Below, piece after piece: positions 37,203 to 49,767 of a stretch of DNA of 64,000 nucleotides. Position 1 is the first letter of the stretch. Every line of letters starts with the position of its first letter. The notes below the pieces were generated by a model. That model saw only the letters and a list, made by a program, of their open reading frames with translations, did not search any database and was not told the DNA's origin. This stretch comes from Typhlomys cinereus (taxonomy: Eukaryota; Chordata; Mammalia; Rodentia; Platacanthomyidae). The DNA lies in contig JALPQD010000930.1 in NCBI GenBank assembly GCA_023101885.1, forward strand, positions 248,001 through 312,000. Reading direction: 5' to 3'. A program made the position numbers and the translations under genes.

Positions 37203-38096
37203 TTTTTTTTTTTTTTTTTTTCATGTTGTTCTTTCTTTTTTCTCTCCCACATTTTATTTTTTTTCCCAATCATACAAGCTCAATAGGTACCCACATCCTT
37301 TTTCTCCTTCCACCCTTCCCCAACCCCTCTTGCACTCTCACCCCTTTTTCCTTTCCTTTCACCTCCCTCCTTCCCTCCCCTTCTCCCGGTTCCTCCCTCT
37401 TTCCCCCTCCCATCCCCTGGAGCATCTTTTGTGTAAATGCCAAACTTCCCTCTGAGTCCTCCACTCTAGTGAGGTGTAAGGACTCAGTGGCACAGCCTGG
37501 AGCCCTTTCTTGGACTCCCTATTAGTATGGTAACTCTCATAACTATTAATCTCTTGCCTCTAAAGATACTACTGCCTGTGATCCATGCTAGACTTTGGGG
37601 GTCATTGACACATCAGTCATTGTGCAGGTTATGCAAAGTCCGATTATGGCTACTGCAACCCTAACTTGTGTGGAATATCTTGCATATCATTGGTCCTCCC
37701 CATCTTTAGGCTCTTACAATCTTGCCATTCCTTCTTCTGCAAGGTTTCCTGAGCTTTAAGAGGGGGAGAGATTTGACTAGTGTGGTTCTAGGTGATTAAT
37801 GTAGGGTCTTTGGTGTTCTGAATTACAGTTTTTTGTTGTTTTCAGTTTTGCTTTTCCTGCACTACCCTTGGCTCCATCCTGCTTAGTATTGATGGTCACC
37901 TCCTAACCAAAGGTAAAAGGCTATTTAAATGAAGATCTTAATATAAGAGGAGACTCAAAGGTAAATGGAATAGGTGGAGGACACCACAGTGAGAGAGGGT
38001 CAGTGTCCCATTTGCAGGATGCTCTATCTATATGCCAGTCCCTCTACCCTCCCTGAATGATGAGATCAAACCTCTTCAGTCACAGGTACAGGATTC
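37203..38096 (-). mobile_element. LINE-1 3' UTR insertion inside the older L1
   Basis: A T19 run at 37203-37221 (A-tail in minus sense) is followed by the antisense of the same L1 3' UTR as at 32676: CAAGCTCAATAGGTACCC, a pyrimidine tract, then CCTCTGAGTCCTCCACTCTA, CAAAGTCCGATTATGGCT and ATCTTGCATATCATTGG. Thirty bases lie between the family end and the T run. A clear target repeat is not visible, though the flanking L1 resumes exactly. Confidence 0.85.
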
Positions 38097-39149
38097 ATTT
38101 TTTAATTGGGATGTTTGCTTCCTCGATGTTTAGGGTTTTTTTTCCCAATTCTTTGTGTAGTCAGGAGATTAATCCTTTGTGGGTGTCATAGCTAGAAAGA
38201 TTTTCTCCCATTATGTGGGTTTTCTTTCTGCACAATTAACAGTTTCTTTTGCAGAAGAGAAGCTTTTTAATTTTATGAAATCCTTCTTATTGATTATTTG
38301 TCTTAGTTCTTAGGCTTATGGAGTTCTATTTAGAAAATCTTTACCTAGGCTTTTCAATTCAAGTGTACTCCCTATTCTTTCTTCTAACAGTTTCAGGGTT
38401 TGGTCTTATCATCCAAGTCTTTGATTTATTTGGAGTTGATTTTTGTGTAAGAAAAAGGGAGCAGCTAATTTTCATTCTTCCTCATGTGGATATCCAATTT
38501 TCTCAACACCACTTGTTGAAGATGCTGTCTTTACCAAAATGTGTATATTTGGCACCTTTGTTTTGACCTTTGTCAAGTGGTTGCATTGTGGGAGCTTATA
38601 TCTGGGTTCTCTGTTCTAACCCATTGATTTATGCATCTGTTTTTGTGCCAGCTCTTTTTATTGCTATAGCTCCATATTATAGTTTGAAATCTGGTATAGT
38701 GATGCCTCCAGCAGTGTTTTTATTGCTCAAGATTGTTTTGACTAATCAGAGTCTTTTGTTCCTCAATATGAATTTTGAGATTGTTTTTCCCAGTTCTGTG
38801 AAGAATTGCATTGGTATTTTGATTAGGATTGCACTGAATCTGTATATTGCCTTTGGTAGGATGGTCATTTTCACAATATTAATTCTACTTATTCATGAGT
38901 ATGGAAGGTCTTTACACTTTCCAGTATCCTTTTTAATTTATTTCAACAGTGATTGATGAATTTCATTGTATAGGTCATTTTACCGCCTTGATTAAGTTTA
39001 TTCAAAGGTATTTTATTTTCTTTGAGGCTATGGTGAACGAGACTGATTACCTCACTTCTTTCTCAACTTACTTGTCTCTGGTATATAAGAAGACTACTGA
39101 CTTTGTGTGTTGATTTTTACAGCCTGCCACTTTACTGAAAGTATTTATT

Positions 39150-39520
39150 TATTTATTTATTTTTATTTATTATTTATTCAATTGTGTGTGTATGCATGTG
39201 TACACGTGTGTGTATGTATGTGTGTATGTGTGTATGTATGTATGTGTGTGTATGTGTGTGTATGTATGTGTGTGTATGTATGTGTGTGTATGTATGTGTG
39301 TGTATGTAGAACCATAGGTGAATTCGGGAACCACCATGGACCGCCTCCACCTCCTTCTTGTTTACTCTGCCCAGGGATTCACAGGCTCCGCCCTACCAGG
39401 ATCAGAAACGCAGGTGGCCCCTGCTTCCACCCAGCATCTATACGTGGGGTCTAGGATCCAAACTCAGGACCTTCTGCCTGCAAGGCAGAGGCTTAACCCC
39501 TGAGCCACCTCTCCAGCCCC
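39150..39520 (-). mobile_element. SINE, type A, full length, inserted in L1 ORF2 with 15-base target repeats
   Basis: Minus strand: GGGGCTGGAGAGGTGGCTCA, GGGGTTAAGCCTCTGCC, B box GAGTTTGGATCC, GGTAGGGCGGAGCCTGTGAA, GGTGGAGGCGGTCCATGG, a long CA/TACA-rich tail and (AAAT)n containing AATAAA. CTGAAAGTATTTATT occurs at 39135-39149 and 39521-39535. This is the cleanest copy for defining the family. Confidence 0.95.
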
Positions 39521-40535
39521 CTGAAAGTATTTATTGATTCATGCAGTTCTTGGTGGAGTCATATAGATTCCTAAGTATAGAATCATATTACCTACAAATA
39601 GGGATACTTAAGTTCTTCCTTTCCTATTTGTACCACTTTTATCTCCCTCTCTTGACTTATTGCTCTGGCTAGATCTTCAAGCACAGTATTGAACAGGAAT
39701 GGTGACAATGGACAGCCTTTTCTTGTTCCTGATCTAAGTGGGAATGCTTCAAGTTTTTCCCAATTTAGAATGAACTTTGCCTTAGCCTTGTCATTTATAG
39801 CTTTTATTAGGTTGAGATGTTTCCTTCCTTCATGTTCTCTCCAAAGTTTTTACCATAAAGAGATGTTGAATTTTGTCAAAGGTGTTTTCTGCATCTATTA
39901 AGAGGATCATATGACTTTTGTTTTTGAATCTGTTAATATGATGAATCATTTTTATTGATCTACTTATGTTAAACCATCCTTGCATTCCTGAAATGAACCC
40001 GACTTGATCATGATTGTGGTGCAAGTATTTTATTGAGGATTTTTTGTCAGTGAGATTGGGCTATAATTCTCTGTCTTAGATGTGTCTTTGATTTTGGAAT
40101 CGCAGTAATCCTGACTTTGTAGAAAGAGTTTGGGAGCATTCCTTCTTTCTCTATTTTATGGAAAATGTTGAGGATAAATGAAGTCAGTTCTTCTATGAAG
40201 GTCTGGTAGATTCTGCACTAAATCCATTCAGTCCTGGACATTTTTTAATTTGAAGATTCTCAACTGTTTATTTCTTTACTTTTTACTGGTCTGTTTGAAG
40301 TATTTAATTCAACTTGAGTTGATTTTGATAAGTTGTATGTTCTTAGGAATTCATTCATTTCCTTTAGACTATCCAATTTAAAGAAGTATCCTTATGTCTT
40401 TGATTCTCTGGATTTCTCCCGTATCTGTTGTGATTTCTTCTTTTCATTTCTGATTTTATTGATTTGAGTGTTCTCTCTTCTTCTTCTGGTTAGAATGATT
40501 AAGGGTTTGTTAATTTTGTTAATCAAAAGGATACA

Positions 40536-41229
40536 CAGGAAACATCAGAATAGTTGTTCCCAACCTCATGTTCCCCTATGCATTCCCAAAGTTTCCATGG
40601 ATGCGGCAATGCACTGGACTCAGGAAGGGCTCAGAAAGGGTATCAGGTTCTGTGGGGCAGAAGAAAGTTGAGTTCTTTTCTCTTTTAGACACATGCCATG
40701 GCCTCTGCTCTTGTAGTCCGAAGCTTCTACCTCCTGAACACTTGTTTCCCAGTGCTCCTTTCTCCTAAATATTTTCTTGTTTCTTGACTTAGCCAAAGTT
40801 GTGGTATGTTTAGTATGGAAGATGAGTAACACTTTAGTACTTACTTTCCAGCAACTTCAAATATTTCACAAATATTAATGGTTGTTTTCAGTTCACTATA
40901 ATGCAAAACAGATTTTATTCATCATCTCTTTTTTGCCAATTCATAAATTACATTTATTGCAATATGTGTAGAGATGATACTTTCTCTTGTCCCTTCTAAG
41001 GATCCTAACTGACTCTGCTGTGATCTAACAAGTCTACAGGAAGAAAACACCCAACTTTATTCAAAGTGGTATATGATGGGAGAGGGAGCCTTCCAAACAG
41101 TGACCCAAGAAGGGAAGATCATTAATCTTCATGCATCTCTTCGCTTTTAGATTTGCTAAAGACTGGAGAGTTGTGAGATTGATTGAACAAGAAGGCTGTG
41201 AGCAGATGATAACAGACTAGAGTGTGCTC
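40536..41229. other. Unassigned sequence
   Basis: No gene or repeat recognised. Confidence 0.4.
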
Positions 41230-41235
41230 AGCTGC

Positions 41236-41362
41236 TTACTCTCTCTCTCTCTCCCTCTCTCTATTTTTTATCTCACCTTCTTCTCCTACCTCTCCTTTTC
41301 TTTCTCCTCTTCCTCCTCCTTTTTTCTTCCCTCCCTCCTTCCCTCCATCCCTTCCTCCTTCT
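41236..41362. repeat. (CT)n and degenerate pyrimidine-rich tract
   Basis: CTCTCT runs followed by CTCCTTCC-type sequence. Low complexity only. Confidence 0.85.
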
Positions 41363-41614
41363 TGACATTTCTGTGATATGGAACAGGACCTTTTCTGGAA
41401 TGATGGTCTATATTATCAACTATCAGTGAAGTAGAATAGAAAATTTCTTTCTTTTCTTTCTTTTTCTTCTTTTTTTTCAGATTCTTCCCCCAAAGAGGCA
41501 GGGGGAAAGTAATAGTTCCATTCCCAGGTTTTGTGTCTGATTTCTGAGGATAAGGTTTTGAATTTTGTGACCCACCCCAGGAAAGAATTGCCTTGCAGAA
41601 GAAAATAGAGGTAT

Positions 41615-41615
<1 letters not shown>

Positions 41616-41655
<40 letters not shown>
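41616..41655. repeat. (GA)n microsatellite
   Basis: About 20 GA units. The serine/leucine repeats in the minus frames come from this tract. Confidence 0.97.
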
Positions 41656-41658
<3 letters not shown>

Positions 41659-44160
41659 CTTGAGAGGTCTTCTAACATCTGTCCAAGTACTCAGAATGCC
41701 AACATCCATATTTTAGGATACTGTTTTCTGAGCCACAACAGTTGAATCCTGATGTACTAGTTTCCATATTAGAACTTTTGGTCACCACATGATTATCTTG
41801 GGGGAAATAATCTTTAGTGCTATAAATGGACTGTAAAAAAATCTAGTACTATGGATGGGCTTTGGATTTGAGTTTAGGTTTCAGCACCATGAAAGCAATA
41901 TGTGATGCATCAAGATGCCACTATGTATTTCATGAGCTCATTCTCATTTGTCATTGTCAGCTTTTTAGTGAGCACCCAGAGTTCTGTACAATTGAGCCCA
42001 GTACAGAGCTCAAGCAAAGCATACAATAAATCCAATTAGTTTTAAGGGTGACTCACAAGCTGCATGTGTTAAGGAAAAGGCAGAACATTAAAACATGTTT
42101 CTCTCCAAATTAGACTGTAGCAATTGTCCCAAGCACTATCATAATTATATCATTACTTTATGCTTTTAAGGCAAGTATCATAAATTCCACCTTAATTTGT
42201 ACGCTAGTGTGTACTTTGGGGATTGCAGAGGGGTGTAGGTGAGAAAATTGAGGGAAAAAAATCTGTTGAAGAAGAAAACCTCCATCAATGCAGGTGAGAA
42301 TAGAATTGGGACTCATGTTTACATTTTAAAAGGTCATTAAAACCTCATTAGAGATTTGTTGTAAATTAGTTAATTCTTCCAGCAGTTAAAGGTTTAGCGC
42401 CCTGAAGCCATTTTGTCTAACACATCTATTGAAGGTGAGGTGGGGAATCAAGGACCAAGGTTGAAAAACATCGCAGGTAGGTTGGCCTGTGTTGCCCCAG
42501 AGAAAGATGTGGAAGGAGGCAGATTCTTAACAAGGCTATGGAAGTCTTTTAAATCACTGACTGTGGGTTCAGTCATTAAATGATGACCTCAGCAGTGGAC
42601 AGAGCTGTGCAGGCAAGAGATGAAGGCTTGTTAACTATCTGGCAATTGGAGTCTTCATGTCAGATTGTCACATAATGCAGAGGGTGCCCTGGATGACCTA
42701 CAGATTCTAAATGTTCTTCAAAGTAGTAAAGCCAGTCCTATGAAATAATTTTGGTAAGTTTCATCAAAGAGCTACCAAAAATCTAGTAGTGGTTAATTCC
42801 CATATCCATGAGACTCCCTCAGGTGCTAGGTTTCAGCTTCATCCTTTTCCTAACATCTATTTTCTTTTTCATCAAAAAATTTACATAAATGCAAAAAAAA
42901 TTCCTAACAATAACAACAACAGAAATCTGAGTTTCTTCATTAAATTTAGCCATAGGCATCTTCCAGGTAGACTTTTAATCATGTTATAAAGTTATAACTT
43001 CTGCTCCAAGTCTATCTTAATGTGATTGTAATATAATATTCTGATGTGATAAGATAATCTTAACTCACTGTATAACATCTGTCTGTGTGTGGTACATTGT
43101 CTAATGTTAGGAAGTATAAACATTGCTTCTCTAGGTAAAATTCCAGCATCTCAATTTTCTGTCTGACTTTTAAATTGTTTCTAATTAAAGGATTTCACAT
43201 TCCTTCATATTATGCCTTCTCAAGCAGAAACAAAATGATAGAACCATGGCTTTGTGCTTTTTTTTTAACTATTAAAGACATTCTGCTAATATTTGGGTGG
43301 GTTATTTTGCCTGAAATGTGTTAATTATGTTCATTAGCAGGAGTTGGGAATGAATCTGAGCTACATCACTGTCATTCCAAAACCTTCTATCTTCTTCAAC
43401 TTCCTGCTACCTCCCTGGCTTTCACCACTATGAAAAGACTCAAGGCTCAAGATTTTGGAAAGCTCTGCTCTCTCTGATTCACTAGCATTGTTTTTTTTTC
43501 CTTTTTTAACAGAATTATCAATGCTACAAAATAAAAATTTGAATACAAAAAATTCAATAATACTACTTTTATGAAGAATAATGAAAATCATAGCCTAAGG
43601 ATGCTTCAGGAACCTGGATGGGTGCCTGATTGTAATCTCAAAGAATAAAGCCAAGTTTCTTCTCCTTTTCCCCCACATTACTCTTTTACACTTTCTTAAC
43701 CTAGAAATGAGAATCGCAATCAGCATGGGGTAGTATATGGGAACAGTAAGCTTTCAGGCATCTTTGTTGATGAAGAAAATACTGTGAATAGAAACCAAAA
43801 AGAACCAAAGATTTTTTAAAAAAATCCTGGATTCTCACAGAAAACATTAACAAATCCTGAAAGAAAAGAGAACTTACTGATGTGATTGATCATCTTTCCT
43901 CACAGCTTGTACCTAGGCTCTGGCCCTGCCTCCTACTGAAGCAAGTCAGGAAAACACCCAAAATGCCAAGCGCCTACCCAAACTTTCCAAGATTGCAGTT
44001 CATTGTCCTCATTTCCAGCTCCCAATGACATGCTGAGATTGTGTCTTATGCCTTGCAATACACATAATATACACAGAAATTATCTCAGGATTCTGGTTTT
44101 TAAAGCACTCTGATTCAGTGGGCTTGGAAATTATTTTAGTTTCTCTTATGTTGATGTGAT
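41656..44160. other. Unassigned sequence
   Basis: 2.5 kb of AT-rich DNA, no ORF above 76 codons, no repeat I can name. Confidence 0.4.
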
Positions 44161-44207
44161 AAATAAAAATAAAATAAAATAATAAAATAAAATAAAATAA
44201 AATAAAA
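44161..44207. repeat. (AAAAT)n tract
   Basis: Nine or so AAAAT units with one irregular unit, abutting the LTR that follows. Confidence 0.93.
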
Positions 44208-44547
44208 TGCTCTGCCCAAACAAAGGATTTATTTAGGCTTGCAGTTCTGGAGTAAAAGTGCTCATCATGGTGGGGAAGGTATGATATTGAAACACAAAGC
44301 TAACCTGTCACATTGCCTGAGCAGTCAGGAAGCAGAATGTATGAAGGAAATATACTCCCTTGCTTTTTCCTTTCATTCAGTTCAGGATCCCAAGTGCAGG
44401 AAATGGTGCCACCCACTTTTAGGCTAGGTCTACCATATCAATTAGCATAATCAAGAGAAACCCTCTCAGGCACACGGAGAGGCTGACCTTACTCTAAAGA
44501 ATCCCATCTCCTAGGTGTCAAGCTAACAATTAATGCTAACTATCACA
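44208..44547 (-). mobile_element. MaLR-type solo LTR, minus orientation
   Basis: The minus strand begins TGTGATAGTTAGCATTAATT, has ACCTAGCCTAAAAGTGGGTG, GGCACCATTTCCTGCACT and CTAAATAAATCCTTTGTT (poly(A) signal), and ends AGAGCA. It has TG...CA ends and no internal region. Confidence 0.68.
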
Positions 44548-44667
44548 GAGATACTTGAACTCCTGTCTCTAACAAATCCCCAGTGACAAAGATGTTGGTG
44601 GACAGATAGATTATATTTTGATCAACAAAGCCCTAAGACAATGACTTCAAAATGTGTGCACCATGAA

Positions 44668-45094
44668 AGCATTGTCATTGTGGTATTTAGTTGCAGATGC
44701 CAACTTGATGGCTGAAATCTAAGTCTTTGGGCATACCCATGAAGAGTTATTCAATTAAAACAAGTCCTAAGCAAGCCTACGGAAGACTATTTAATTAATG
44801 TGGTAAGACCCAGCCCATAGTGGATGGAACCATTTCTTGGGTAGTTAGATAGCGTGTAAACTAGTTTGGAATTGGTATTCAGGCAGACTGGCAAGTGAGA
44901 TAATATGGCCCTCTCTTAGTTATTTGTATGAATATGGTATGGCCAATTCCTTTGATTCCTGAGTTTGGTATGAACTCTCTTGCCATACTGATGAATGTTA
45001 CCAAGAATCAATCATAAACTGGAATAAGCTTCTTGTTCTCCTAAGTTGTTGTTGGTCATGTTTTTGTATCCATGACATAAAAGAAATTGCAATA
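44668..45094 (+). mobile_element. MaLR-type LTR-like element, copy 3
   Basis: AACTTGATGGCTGAAATC, GAAGAGTTATTCAATTAAAA, AAGACCCAGCCCATAGTGGA and TGGAACCATTTCTTGGGTAG. Parallel to 5450 and 24690. Confidence 0.55.
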
Positions 45095-45481
45095 GTTATG
45101 GTTTTAATGTGAATTGTCCCTCACAGGTTCATTGTTTGGGTACTTAGTTCCCTGCTGGGGGTACAGTTTGGGAAGGTGATGGACCTTAAAAGGTGGAACC
45201 TTGCTGGAGAGAGCATGTCACAGGGGGTAGCCCTTGAGGTTCAGTAACCAGGCCCAGATTTCTTCTTTTCTGTCTTATTTTCTCTGGTTTTCTCTGATAA
45301 CTACAAAGTAGAAGCCAGCTTCCTGCTTTGACCACCATGCCTATCATGATGTGTCTTCTATCATCATGAACTGTGTCTCTCACTCCCCTCCCCTTTATGA
45401 AACATAAGCCAAATAAACAACTCCCCTTTAAGCTGTGTATGTCAGAGCACTTTCATATCAACAGAAGAACAACTGTAGCAT
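45095..45481 (+). mobile_element. MaLR-type LTR, plus orientation
   Basis: GGTTTTAATGTGAATTGTCC, GGGAAGGTGATGGACC, GGTGGAACCTTGCTGGAGAG, GAACTGTGTCTCTCAC and AGCCAAATAAACAACTCCCC (poly(A) signal) in the MT/ORR1-like order. It directly follows the preceding LTR-like element. Confidence 0.65.
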
Positions 45482-46215
45482 GCATTTTATATATTATATT
45501 TATATATTTATGATACATGTACAAATAGAGATATCAATAAATGTGAAACAATACTGTATATATTGTACAAATACAGATATAAATGAACATAAAACCATAT
45601 CATTTTGTGAAAAGGTTTTTATCTTTCTGCCATGGTACCATTTCTATTGATTGTATTTCAGCTCTTATCCCAAATATGTTGGTGTTACATGAGTCTACAT
45701 ATGGGATAAAATCACATAGATTTTTTTCAGCACCAAGGCTTTGATATTGCACTAAAGCTATGCAAGAAGTTGGTATTAGGGGAGGTAAAGTGGAGGGCAT
45801 GTATGATCTTGGCAAATCTTATGTATCTATAATAATTTCAAAATAAAAGGGTTGAGAATTGAGAGGACCAGTATCTGTGAGACTGGGTTCAACACCACTA
45901 AGGCATGTTGCCTAAGAGTGTGGAAAACACATTCTGCACTCCTATGAGCCTTGATGGATTGTCTCATCAGTACATCCACTGGAAGAGGCTATATCTGGGA
46001 TGTGTTTTCGCTAAAAATGCCAAGGTAAGGTTGATATAAATGGAATGTAGAGAGGAAGAAAAAGAGATTTTATGAAGGGCCCTGGGCAGAGCATCACTAC
46101 AAAACAGAATATGCACCTCAGTGTTAACATGTGACACACATGTAAGGAAAGAATAAGGAGCACCCACAAGAGTCCACCAACATCAAACTCTGTCAAAGAA
46201 ATAAAAACAGAAGTG
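45482..46215. other. Unassigned sequence
   Basis: AT-rich, nothing recognised. Confidence 0.4.
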
Positions 46216-46481
46216 GTGGGGCTTGAGAGATGGCTCAGGGGTTAAGACTCTGTCTTGCAAGCAGAAGGTCCTGATTTCGAATTCCAGGTCCTATGTAAGA
46301 ACGCCAGGCAGAAACAGCTGTGGGTCGGCGGAGCCTGGGAAATCCCAGAGTGAAGCAAGAAGGAGTTAGAAGCAATCCAGGATGATTCCCAAAGCCACTC
46401 TTGGTCCTCCACAGGGACACACAGTGCCTTCTGATACACACACACACACACACACCACACACACACACACACACAAAAAGT
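46216..46481 (+). mobile_element. SINE, type B, full length
   Basis: GGGGCTTGAGAGATGGCTCA, GGGGTTAAGACTCTGTC, B box-like GATTTCGAATTCC, GGAGCCTGGGAAATCCCAGA, GCAATCCAGGATGATTCCC, TCCTCCACAGGGACACAC and a (CA)n tail interrupted once. Flanking target repeats are not clear. Confidence 0.88.
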
Positions 46482-47614
46482 GATGAATGTTAATTACCCT
46501 TATATGACTGTGACATGCTGTATACATGTATGAACACTGTGTACATAAATATGTGCAACTATATGAGGAATTAAAAAACTTTAAAAAAAAATTCTATTTT
46601 GGTCCTCCCTGGCTTTTCAAATAGAGCCTGGACAGAGTTTTCAGTTTTGTTTGTGTTTAGAGTCTGAGAAATGCATTCTAAACACAGGGAACAAGAAGAC
46701 TTGCTTCCAGAAGGTCTGAGGAGGAGTTTCCTAGCATGAGGCATCAGATAGTAAAAACTCTGAGAGGTGAAGGCTTGGAAGTGAGTATGAGTTTTAGCCC
46801 TTAACATAGACTAAGGAACACAGGAGGCACATGATAGGATGCAAGTCATGTGTATGTCTCACATCTAAAAGGCCGAATTTTTCTTGGAGTCACGCAAATA
46901 GCAAACAAAATAAAGAGAAAAGAGAAGCATATTCATTGGACAGACGTGCAGAATGAGAAAGAGTATCTTAATCCAACATCACAAAGTGCTAAGAATATGG
47001 ATCATAGCATCACTATTTCAAACTGATTTGCTTAAATAAAAAATAATCTTAATACTTAATTTTTTAAAGCTTCTTTCTGTCACTCACTTTCTAACTAGGT
47101 ATTCGTGAAACAGTTTTTTTTTTCTTTTGCACTCCAATTGCAGGTAAATCAGAGCTATCTGCAAAGTCTAATTTTAGATAGAAGACTTTTTCTGCATGGT
47201 ATAATAATTCATTTCAATTAGTATGATGAAGCAAACTGTAGAGCCATTTGTCACTAAAAATGTTGTAGTGGAGTTCAGGGAAATATTAAAGACATTTCTA
47301 GAAGCACAAACAAGCTTACACATGCACTTAGTTGCCCTAAGGAAAAAGAAAAGATTGCAAATTATCTTATCACACAGATAAGAATGCTGTGTCCTCTTCA
47401 GCACTGGAGGTAAAACTGAATCATATCAGAGTTATTTATAGTCACTTCATGCATGATCCCAGGATGTAGCCCATAAGAATTTCTTTTCTTTCCATCCTTC
47501 TTTTATCATACATTTATGTAAGGGAAAGATAAAGTTTAATCTATCTGACTTTTAATAAAAAGTGATAGAAAAATATACATAGGAACAAATATTGTTTCCA
47601 AGAACTGAATGACG
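46482..47614. other. Unassigned sequence
   Basis: No repeat or gene recognised. Confidence 0.4.
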
Positions 47615-49351
47615 TTGAATAAAACTGATATAATTAAGGATTACCAAGACATTTCTGATACAAGCTTAAAAAATTTCAAATTTTGTGCATAGGACTTGTA
47701 AAAAAGCTAGTCTTAATTTGTAGATTTGTTTTCGTAATGACTATAGATGCTCCCAGAGATTGTGCATATATGACCAGCTGATTTGCAACATGCTATATGA
47801 ATAATGAGTAGGGACAGCGTAAAGAGCCATAAAAAGAATCAAGATTCAACTATTTTGGGTTGCATTTAATTTTCTTCAGGGAGAAAAGAGGTCAGGAATG
47901 GAATGAAGTCAATGAGAACTGGAATGAAACTCACTGGGAAAAGGAAAAAAGCAAAATGGCCAACATTGAAAGGTCAGTGAATATCCTAGAGACAGGAAAT
48001 GAACTTTAAACAAAATAGAAGGCAGCATTTCTCTCTGTGTTTGAGAGCTGCTAACATTGCTGTTCAAAAGGGCAACTTAAATTACCTTGCATGGGATCTG
48101 GTTTGTGTATAATCAGTATTTAATTTATTAGAAATATCAAGAATAATATATCATATGTGCTTTGTATGGGATAAGAGGTATTCAAAAGTTCACAACAAAA
48201 TTAATACTATTTAGCAAGTCTCCCTATTTTATTTTAATATCTTTTCTTAAAAGGGGGACTGTATTTTCTCCCCTAAGAAGTTTTCCTTACAGTTAATGGG
48301 CATTACTATAAAACTTGACCCACAGGCATAAATCAAACAAGGTAATTTCCTTCTTTTGTTAAATTTTCTTTTGCTGTTGCCACTTAAGACCGTTCGGGAC
48401 TGGCATTTTGCTCAGAGCATTTTGCACAGGGAAAACTTGATTGCAAGGTTGGCTGATGTCTCATGCGCCCTGTGACTCGTGCTCAATGTTGATTGATGTC
48501 TTATGTACCCAGTATCCTGGGCGGTAGCACGGACTACACAAGACAGATCCCGAACTAGCATCCTAATGCTTTCCAAAGTAGAGCTAAAGCAGATTCACGC
48601 TATTTGGAACTGTCACCTCCAAGGGCATCCTTGGATTTTGCAAACTGGTTTGTCAAAATAAATGTGCCTGGATTGGCTGACAGTGAATGATCATGAAAAT
48701 GAACAACTGTTATGAAGGAGGCCCCCATAATTGCAGTGAATCCTTGCCCTTGGCTCCTGCCTTCCTGCCTGATGCCGGGAGAGTCTGAGACAGACCATAT
48801 GATGCGGCAGGATGCTGCGGGGGGAACAGACAGAGGAGACAGGCTTGTAAAACTCAAACAGGTCTCCAACAAACCCGGTGTTGTGCCTAGAGCTTCCAGT
48901 AACATGCGCCTCTCCCTCTCTCCCCCGAGCATTCTGTGAAGCCTTCCCTCATGTATCACTATTGCGTGTAAATATTTAGACTGGCCTTTCCTGGCACTAT
49001 ACACCTATGTTATGCTTCTGAAACTGTGACGCGTCCTCTTCCACCCACTTGTGGGAAAAACTGTTTTGCTACATTTTTCCTCAGTCACACGTATTTTGCA
49101 TTTTTTTGGCATTGCAGTTTGGCTCTGAGAGGGAGTGTTAGTTACCAGGGATTTCTTCCCCCTCCCGGTAAGGAAAAGAAAGAGTCAGTGTTCTGCTTTG
49201 CATCTTGGCTAGGAATGGGGCAGGACCAAGAGGGCCCTGAGTGCTCTTTGCTTATACCTGTTCTGCTGCGGGTCTTGCCTACAGAGACGGAAGCTGGGAT
49301 GAACTGTTTCTTCCACTGAACACTGGCCCTGGTGGAGCTCTTAAACCGACT
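47615..49351 (+). repeat. Copy A of 1.74 kb near-identical direct duplication
   Basis: 1737 bases that recur at 49768-51502 with three differences visible by eye: three extra bases in an AT-rich run near 48142, one base fewer in the second copy's counterpart AAATGTTG (copy A reads CAATGTTG near 48485), and an A/C change near 48799. The segment looks like unique intronic DNA, without a recognised transposon. Its exact end at the N gap suggests a contig edge rather than a biological breakpoint. Confidence 0.95.
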
Positions 49352-49767
49352 NNNNNNNNNNNNNNNNNNNNNNNNNNNNNNNNNNNNNNNNNNNNNNNNN
49401 NNNNNNNNNNNNNNNNNNNNNNNNNNNNNNNNNNNNNNNNNNNNNNNNNNNNNNNNNNNNNNNNNNNNNNNNNNNNNNNNNNNNNNNNNNNNNNNNNNNN
49501 NNNNNNNNNNNNNNNNNNNNNNNNNNNNNNNNNNNNNNNNNNNNNNNNNNNNNNNNNNNNNNNNNNNNNNNNNNNNNNNNNNNNNNNNNNNNNNNNNNNN
49601 NNNNNNNNNNNNNNNNNNNNNNNNNNNNNNNNNNNNNNNNNNNNNNNNNNNNNNNNNNNNNNNNNNNNNNNNNNNNNNNNNNNNNNNNNNNNNNNNNNNN
49701 NNNNNNNNNNNNNNNNNNNNNNNNNNNNNNNNNNNNNNNNNNNNNNNNNNNNNNNNNNNNNNNNNNN
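49352..49767. other. Assembly gap of 416 N
   Basis: Unresolved bases. The left flank ends with the bases found at 51502 and the right flank begins with the bases found at 47615, so the gap lies between two copies of the same segment. Frames running through the N block are meaningless. Confidence 0.99.

Larger units (their letters stand above)
33387..40535 (-). mobile_element. Lx-like LINE-1, 3' UTR plus part of ORF2, interrupted by three later insertions
   Basis: Read on the minus strand. 40535-38097 is ORF2 from the reverse-transcriptase region on: antisense TTTTCTGCATCTATTAAGAG, CATCCTTGCATTCCTGAAAT and GATGCCTCCAGCAGTG are the standard L1 text. 37202-36387 continues ORF2 (antisense CTGAATGGTATTCCACCATA, TGTTGTGAATAAAGCTACAA). 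34744-33387 is an Lx-like 3' UTR (antisense GGCCTTAAATCTGATCATAA). Removing 34760-36371 plus one target repeat, 37203-38096 and the SINE at 39150-39520 makes the pieces contiguous. It is 5'-truncated at about 40535, and stops in every frame show that it is inactive. The 137, 128 and 115-codon plus frames are antisense. Confidence 0.88.

Noticed and set aside
39185..39310. Regularly spaced TGTGTATG units considered as a CRISPR-like or satellite array
   Set aside because: It is the degenerate tail of a SINE bounded by target-site repeats; no spacer structure, and the genome is mammalian.
39107..39454. 115-codon frame rich in C and V
   Set aside because: Covers the TG/TATG tail of a SINE inserted in L1.
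48600..49004. 134-codon minus frame present twice (also 50751-51155), as if a duplicated gene
   Set aside because: The two copies come from a near-identical segment around an N gap; the only substitution is non-conservative, no domain is recognisable, and a plus frame of 75 codons overlaps it.
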